Positions 57,301-64,000 of a stretch of DNA of 64,000 nucleotides are shown piece by piece (positions within the stretch are counted from its first letter, which is position 1; each line of letters starts with the position of its first letter). This stretch comes from Antedon mediterranea (Eukaryota > Echinodermata > Crinoidea > Comatulida > Antedonidae): contig NC_092673.1 in NCBI RefSeq assembly GCF_964355755.1, forward strand, positions 20,033,001 through 20,097,000, read 5' to 3'. Made by a program: the position numbers and the translations under genes. Below the pieces are notes generated by a model. The model had not been told where the DNA came from, did no database searches, and saw only the letters and a list, made by a program, of their open reading frames with translations.

Positions 57301-57688
57301 CTTCACTGATCAACCGGTACCAGAAATGACAAAACGACACCGTATTTTGATTAGGCCTACTCATATGTAATAGGCCTACTGTCATGGTTCGGGAATCCCT
57401 AAACTTTGATTTAGGTCGCGTTGGTGTGCAAGACCAATTACCCCATTCGAAATATTTATCAGTGTTTCAATATATAACACAAACAATTCCATTCCTTCAC
57501 TGATCAACCGGTACCAGAAATGACAAAACGACACCGTATTTTGATTAGGCCTACTCATATGTAATAGGCCTACTGTCATGGTTCGGGAATCCCTAAACTT
57601 TGATTTAGGTCGCGTTGGTGTGCAAGACCAATTACCCCATTCGAAATATTTATCAGTGTTTCAATATATAACACAAACAATTCCATTG
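57301..57688. repeat. 194-bp tandem duplication unique to copy 2
   Basis: CTTCACTGATCAACCGGTAC starts at 57301 and again at 57495. Copies 1 and 3 have one version. Confidence 0.9.
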
Positions 57689-57920
57689 AATAACAATACA
57701 AAGAATTACAATAATTACGTAACCATTTGTGGATTACGAAGTATAAATAGCGCCATCATTTATTTCGGCCAATAATTTTCGTAGTTTGTTGTACAAAATG
57801 ACAGCTTAATTTATAATTCAGTCGTACACTATTTACAACATCTAACTTGTTGTAATAATATGACGTAATACCAGACTCCCGTACTCATAGTGAACCACGA
57901 GTACAACACTCTCTCTATAT

Positions 57921-59108
57921 AATAATAATTATAAATACTTTATTTTAACACGGAAAAGCTTGTGTCACCATAAAGGTGTTCTTCTACAAGGCCGTCATCA
58001 ACTAACAGTAATACAATGCACATTTAGAAATAACAATTAGAGAACAAAAATATATGAACAGAAACCTTAATTACATTTATGCTAAGAGTACAAAATAAAT
58101 AATGAATCACACCAATAATTTATTAAAAGTATTTAAATTTGTGGCATTTTGCATTGTTTTTTAGAGTATTCCAAACTAGCACCATGATATGAAAAACTTT
58201 TTTATTAATATTCTGTTTTGGGTTTATCCAATTTTAATACATCCCTTGATCTTGTATTGTATGTGTCTAGTTTGGGTGTAAATAGTTCGTTTAGATATGG
58301 TGGTGCTTGATTATGGAATATTTTATATAACATTTTGGCTTCATTATTATGTAGTTGAGTATTAAGATTTATCCAGTTTAAGTTTTGCAGGGCTTGTGTA
58401 CTTGAGTCGTATTTCCTTGTTTTTGTAATAATTTTGGCAGCTCTGTTTTGTAGCATTTGTAGTTTATTAGTATTTTTTTTATTTGATCTGCCCCACACAA
58501 TATTACAATAGTTAAACTGTGGAGAGATGATGCTATTATACATTAAGCAAGATACATGTTTTGGGACGAGATTTGAAGATTTTTTTAAGTAGTACAAGCC
58601 TGGCAATACTTTACTTTTAACATTATCTATTTGTTTATCCCACAGTAAATATTCATCAATAACAACACCTAGATGTTTACAGCTTTTTACTCTTTGTAGC
58701 CGAACATTGTCTATGTTTAAATTTAGATCAATGTTTGCTAATTTTGCAAGCCTTTGTTGTGTTCCTATAAAAATACACTGAGTTTTATTTATATTTAGAC
58801 TAAGCTTGTTACTTGCTAGCCATGATTTGATTTTTTTTAAATCTTCATTAATTTTTGCAAGTACTTCATTTATATCAGAAGATGCAAAGTAAAGAGCTGT
58901 ATCATCTGCATACATACTAATCTGTACACTATTTACATGCTTTGGTAGATCATTTACATAAAGTATAAATAAGAGTAGTCCCAAAATTGATCCTTGGGGG
59001 ATTCCACAATTACTAGGCCTATAGCATTTATCTGATCGGACACCATTTACTTGTGTTAAGTGCGTACGATCACAAAGATAGTCTTTAAACCAATTTATAA
59101 TCTATCTA
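57921..59108 (-). mobile_element. 5'-truncated CR1/Jockey-group LINE, copy 2
   Basis: Same insertion site and ends as 53074-54283, a few substitutions and small indels. Confidence 0.8.
58205..59099 (-). pseudogene. Reverse transcriptase C-terminal fragment, copy 2
   Basis: Same RT fragment as copy 1, including GIPQGSILG, YADD and the break after DKPKTEY. GGLLF-region and a few other residues differ (GLLLF for GPLLF). Confidence 0.8.
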
Positions 59109-60319
59109 TATGTATGACATTTAAGCATTACTTTATTTTATTAGTCAATCACGTATAACGGATTGTAACTAGCACCATCACAACAAGATACTTTCAAGAA
59201 AAAAACAATCGTGCGAATACAGAATTTAGTAAATATCTGGGTTTCGAACATCTTTTGTTCCTTTTGGCATTAAATTCTTCACGAATTGTCTTTAAACTTC
59301 AGTGTTTCTTTACAAACCATTAAATAAACGAGTCACAACTGGTAGGTGCTCGCCAGGGTTCAATTTAGGCCGAACCCTGGTTACAAGGGCGTAGACTTCG
59401 GGTTATATTTTTCCCCCTCAGTTTCTACTGTATGATCAGCGCTTAGATAGGTTTCACATCATAAAGTGCTTTATAAACAAAGGACACTATAATATAAATA
59501 GGCCTATAACTCTGTGTATTTTTTGTATCAATGACGTACCATATACACATATCCATTTCTAGAACATGTATGCATTTAATTTATCATGCTTAATGTATAA
59601 GAAGTTGATAAACATCATTTAACACAACTGAGTGTCTATTCTTGCCATTTGATAAAATAAATATACGCGTCACTTGTGACTGGTTATTAGTTTTAAAATA
59701 GAGCAAGGTTTTTCGTGGTTACCTACCTGTTACAGTGAAATCTAATAATTAATTGTGAAAAGTTTCTTTCAGCTTGTTGTTGAAATACTTCATAGTAGGT
59801 GTGTTATAAAACAAATAATGAATGTTTATATTTGTTGAATGGAGTATATTTCATTACAATATATTAATAAAATCGGCATTAACAAACGATTCAATTTCTT
59901 GTAGGCCTATAAGGACATGCTTTATATTAATCTATCTACATTTCACATTGTTAACTAAGCATATTACAAATAAAAAATTCGATATTCTCCAAAATTATGA
60001 ACATGAATACTAAAATAACAAAGGAGCAGTAACTGTCCTGACCGAAATTAAACATGACAACAACAACTGAAATGTAACGTCGCAAAGTGGTTAGACACTA
60101 ACATTAGTATTATGAACTTTTTTACAAAAATAAAAATGTAATGTATTTTGATATGTAAATACAGATTTGCATCACCGCTGAAAAATAAGTTCTTTTTTAA
60201 TGTCATAATTCCCGATGGTATCTTGCAGCATTAAATAGTAAATTCTTCATTAGATAATGCTGACAGGAAATGGTAATGCCAAAAAGTTAAAAAATTCTTT
60301 AGGTGAATGCCGAAAAGCT
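59109..60319. other. Non-coding part of tandem copy 2
   Basis: Counterpart of 54284-55489, no gene recognised. Confidence 0.5.
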
Positions 60320-60428
60320 CAAAATAGTGAATTCTTGAGGGCGTGTGGCGCAGTGTGGACTATTGATCGTGGGTTCGAATCCAAAGCTCGTCGCATTGAT
60401 TGAATATGAAGCACAATACTTTAATTTT
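60320..60428 (+). mobile_element. tRNA-derived SINE head at end of copy 2
   Basis: Same truncated SINE head as 55490-55599, B-box GGTTCGAATCC near 60373. Confidence 0.6.
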
Positions 60429-61351
60429 CCTTTGCAATGTCAATACTTCCAAACTCTTTTCTCAACTGACTGTAACTTGCTACCTTACTTGAATTTGCAT
60501 GCGGTAACTCTGACAACGGTATACACAACGATGCTGGCATAGGGTAAAATAAATACTCAAGTCAATAGGCCTATACTTTTAGCTTTAAATAACATAATAA
60601 TGCGGTAACTTTTGTAATAGGGGTAAACCATAACGTATCTATATAACTACAATTTAATGACTTGAATACCCTCTTTTTACGGGCCTGTACGCAAGTGCGT
60701 CTATGATTTTAGAATAAGATTTTTGATTAGTGAACATGATCTTGTTAGGTATACTACGAACTATCTGTTACGATCTTAAAATCTCATCACTAAATGGGAG
60801 AAAATCCTTTTTAGTGTGATGTTCTGTTTTGTATTGTTTGTTGATTGTGAAATATTTATTCTGAATTAAAGAGATTAATCAATCAATCAACGTATTATTT
60901 AAATATTTTCACGTAATATTACATTAGATGTTAACACAAATCAAAATTTGTACCGACAATGTCACATGAACTATAATTATGCTCATATTTGAAACTTACA
61001 TTAAATTATCATGCAGTCAATCGCAACGGTGTAAACAACGATGTAGGCCTACAGTGAAATACATTAAACAAGTTTACATCATATCAGATGATGCTTATGC
61101 TATATTTGCGCGCTATATTTAACCTATTTAACAATTGAGTTTTAATTAAAACTTGAATTAGCATGCGGTAACTCTGGCAACGGTATACACAACGATGCTG
61201 GCATAGGGTAAAATAAATACTCAAGTCAATAGGCCTATACTTTTAGCTTTAAATAACATAATAATGCGGTAACCGTTGCAATAGGGGTAACCATAACGTA
61301 TCTATATAACTACAATTTAATGACTTGAATACCCTCTTTTTACGAGCATGT

Positions 61352-61561
61352 GAAAACAAATCGATTTGCTAAATCCTTTATTCCCTCCGGTATCATCCAG
61401 TACAACAGGAAGTCAAGAAGATAATTTTATCTTGTAATTTTTTAGATGTTTTTATATGAATGGTTTTATGCTATATTTCTTTTGATTGTGTTTTCTTTGT
61501 TATTATGACGAGCAATGAATTTCCTTTTTGAGGATCAATAAAAGTTATCTTATCTTATCTT
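61352..61561 (+). mobile_element. Short 5'-truncated LINE, copy 3
   Basis: Same insertion as 56523-56731 with ATGT duplications at 61348-61351 and 61562-61565. Confidence 0.75.
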
Positions 61562-61809
61562 ATGTACGCAAGTGCATCTATGATTTTAGAATAAGATTTT
61601 TGATTAGTGAACATAATCTTGTTGTGTGTACTACGAACTATCTGTTACGATCTTAAAATCTCATCAGTAAATGGGAGAAAATCCTTTTTATTGTGATGTT
61701 CTGTTTTGTATTGTTTGTTGATTGCGAAATATTTATTCTGAATTAAAGGGATCAATCAATCAATCAACCAGTGTATTATTTAAATATTTTCACGTAATAT
61801 TGAAATTTT

Positions 61810-62015
61810 ATTTTATTTTTCTTGTATTTTTCATTAGGCCCAGGAGTAGGAATAAAAGGAAACCCACTGCCGCCTGATGTGTGTGTGGCTCCCTATAGAT
61901 GAATGGATGTGAGTGGCAGTGGCTGTGTGTAGGAGGCATATAATAGTACTCTGGGGTCACCACGCTACTCGTCTCGAAAGATGTCTTAACCGCCTGGCCA
62001 GTCACTCCCTTTCAA
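61810..62015 (-). mobile_element. SINE-like element, copy 3
   Basis: Same element as 52343-52540. Confidence 0.4.
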
Positions 62016-63244
62016 GTCGCCATTTAAGTTATCTGGTAATACCAAATACATTTTCTTTTGTGTAAATGTAAGAACAAGTTAAATTCATTTATTTACAAAA
62101 ACCAGGGAGATGTCCTATTACAAGTCATAACCTTCACTGATCAACCGGTACCAGAAATGACAAAACGACACCGTATTTTGATTAGGCCTACTCATATGTA
62201 ATAGGCCTACTGTCATGGTTCGGGAATCCCTAAACTTTGATTTAGGTCGCATTGGTGTGCAAGACCAATTACCCCATTCGAAATATTTATCAGTGTTTCA
62301 ATATATAACACAAACAATTCCATTGAATAACAATACAAAGAATTACAATAATTACGTAACCATTTGTGGATTACGAAGTATAAATAGCACCATCATTTAT
62401 TTCGGCCAATAATATTCGTAGTTTGTTGTACAAAATGACAGCTTAATTTATAATTCAGTCGTACACTATTTACAACATCTAACTTGTAATAATATGACGT
62501 AATACCAGACTCCCGTACTCACAGTGAACCACGAGTACAAACTCTCTCCATATGTATGACGTTTAAGCATTACTTTATTTTATTAGTCAATCACGCATAA
62601 CGGATTGTAACTAGTACCATCACAACAAGATACTTTCAAGAAAAAATCAATCGTGCGAATACAGAATTTAGTAAATATCTTGGATTTGAACATCTTTTGT
62701 TCCTTTTGGCATTAAATTCTTCACGAATTGTCTTTAAACTTCAGTGTTTCTTTACAAACCATTAAATAAACGAGTCACAACTGGTAGGTGCTCGCCAGGG
62801 TTCAATTTAGACCAAACCCTGGTTACAAGGGCGTATACTTCGGGTTATGTGTAGTTTTTTCCCCTCAGTTTCTACTGTATGATCAGCGCTTAGATAGGTT
62901 TCACATCATAAAGTGCTTTATAAACAAAAGGACACTATAATATAAATAGGCCTATAACTCTGTGTATTTTTTGTATCAATGACGTACCATATACACATAT
63001 CCATTTCTAGAACATGTATGCATTTAATTTATCATGCTTAATGTATAAGAAGTTGATAAACATCATTTAACACAACTGAGTGTCTATTCTTGCCATTTGA
63101 TAAAATAAATATATGCGTCACTTGTGACTGGTTATTAGTTTTAAAATAGAACAAGGTTTTTCGTGGTTACCTACCTGTTACAGTGAAATCTAATAATTAA
63201 TTGTGAAAAGTTTCTTTCAGCTTGTTGTTGAAATACTTCATAGT

Positions 63245-64000
63245 TAGTACAGGAAAACTATGAAATATGGTTGAAAAAATTGCAACAGAATTTATTTCAC
63301 CACAATGCATTTCTATAAGGTCCCTATATGAACATACTAAAAGTCTAGAAAAATCCAGGTAGGGGAAATAGGTTTTTTTAAACAAAATGGCCGCCAATGG
63401 CGAAAATTCTTAAAAAAGGACAAAAAAACATAAATGATAGATCTAATTACCACTTTATAACAGTTTTTACAATTGTTTATATATTTCTTTACAATTTCGA
63501 AGATCTGACCTACAATAAACACATTATTTTAAGTGCTGTTAATTAGAAAATGGCCGAAAAACAAATGTTTAAGTATCTAGATATATCCCTATTGTTATAA
63601 TAATATATAAAACGCAGTCCTTCCTATGCTTAATACATAGGATTACGGTGTCTATTAATAAATCAGTTCATTCACATTTGTACTGTTATAACAACATATT
63701 ACAACATTGGTGGTGCCAGTGGGGAGGGGTATAGGGATGGGAGATCAAATGGGAAAGGTGAGGGAGTCTGTCCGTCCCCCCATCCCCTCTCCACAATTGG
63801 CTATTTTTTATGTAGACAATATGATGATATTTCCTAATATAAAACAATACCCCATTGAGTGCTGTTTCAAGGATTTTCATTTTTAAAAGTGAGTAAAACT
63901 ACCCTTTACCGGTATAATATTATTGGAACCTCTGGGTGCGCTCCCATTGATGGCCCAGCCAATTGATGCTGGCTGCGCTCTCCACCCCTCCCCCCCCCCC
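63245..64000. other. Unassigned sequence right of the tandem repeat
   Basis: No gene recognised. Contains AAAATGGCCGCCAATGG near 63388, a G-quadruplex-type run at 63721-63741 (GGGGAGGGGTATAGGGATGG) and a terminal poly-C run, which may be an assembly edge. Confidence 0.5.

Larger units (their letters stand above)
55600..60428. repeat. Large tandem repeat, copy 2 (4.8 kb)
   Basis: Carries both the short LINE (56523-56731) and the RT LINE. Left of about 57.83 kb its diagnostic bases match copy 3 (GAGCCTGTACG-type variants, CATGCAGTC); right of the LINE they match copy 1 (ATCTGGGTTTCG). Confidence 0.85.
60429..63244. repeat. Large tandem repeat, copy 3 (partial, 2.8 kb)
   Basis: Has the short LINE (61352-61561) but the RT LINE site is empty near 62545. 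Homology ends at TACTTCATAG (63244), within the part that in copies 1 and 2 runs on to the SINE. Confidence 0.85.

Noticed and set aside
55516-60542. 65-codon frames starting MAQCGLLI in copies 2 and 3
   Set aside because: They cross the SINE head and promoter-derived junction, so they are chance frames.
52731-62412. 65-codon frame starting MVRESLNFD in all three tandem copies
   Set aside because: It is conserved only because the copies are near-identical DNA. No domain, AT-rich low-complexity C-terminus, no sign of coding selection.

Overview
This is a metazoan genomic window, not a bacterial one. It has AT-rich intergenic DNA, an intron-rich minus-strand gene for an extracellular mosaic protein (signal peptide, PAN/Apple, EGF, EAR and MAM modules), CR1/L2-type LINEs, tRNA-derived SINEs, MITEs and very long tandem arrays. 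The module set and the very frequent palindrome TAGGCCTA fit a marine invertebrate deuterostome, perhaps an echinoderm. That placement is inference and low confidence.

Region 1-28769 is one head-to-tail array of about 19 diverged 0.86-1.65 kb units, all on the plus strand. Almost every unit ends in the same way: GCGGATAAC, then a hairpin with AACTCGTC/GACGAGTT arms, then a short tail ending CTAG followed by T. Several unit starts carry a hairpin beginning GTTATCCGC, the reverse complement of the 3' subterminal GCGGATAAC. This layout (subterminal inverted repeat, 3' hairpin, CTRR-like end, no target duplication, head-to-tail tandems) resembles non-autonomous rolling-circle elements of the Helentron/HINE kind. 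An L2-like LINE with an uninterrupted endonuclease-RT frame sits inside the array (about 2183-5494). Three units carry an internal tRNA-like pol III promoter. One 3.48 kb multi-unit block is duplicated at an exact 6720-bp offset.

Region 28770-40870 is gene-poor. It holds a THAP-domain exon fragment, a 2.3 kb foldback element with long arms, several MITEs with perfect terminal inverted repeats, two small remnants of paralogues of the gene to the right (a first exon and a last-exon end), a 2.2-copy 1.35 kb tandem repeat, and a tRNA-derived SINE.

Region 40952-49818 (minus strand) is the main gene, which I resolve into 14 coding exons. Its order is signal peptide, PAN/Apple, EGF, four EAR repeats, about three MAM domains, then three more EAR repeats and the stop. 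Four plus three EARs make seven, the number expected for a complete EAR beta-propeller, so the MAM block appears to interrupt the propeller. One MAM exon has a frameshifting deletion and another has a CT in place of the GT splice donor. All MAM exons are phase 1-1, so skipping them keeps the frame.

Region 49902-63244 is a tandem repeat with two full units and one partial unit, starting 84 bp upstream of the gene's ATG. Two LINE insertions are distributed (-,+), (+,+), (+,-) over the three copies. With diagnostic substitutions, this points to one unequal crossover near 57.83-57.92 kb. The last 0.75 kb holds no gene I can recognise.
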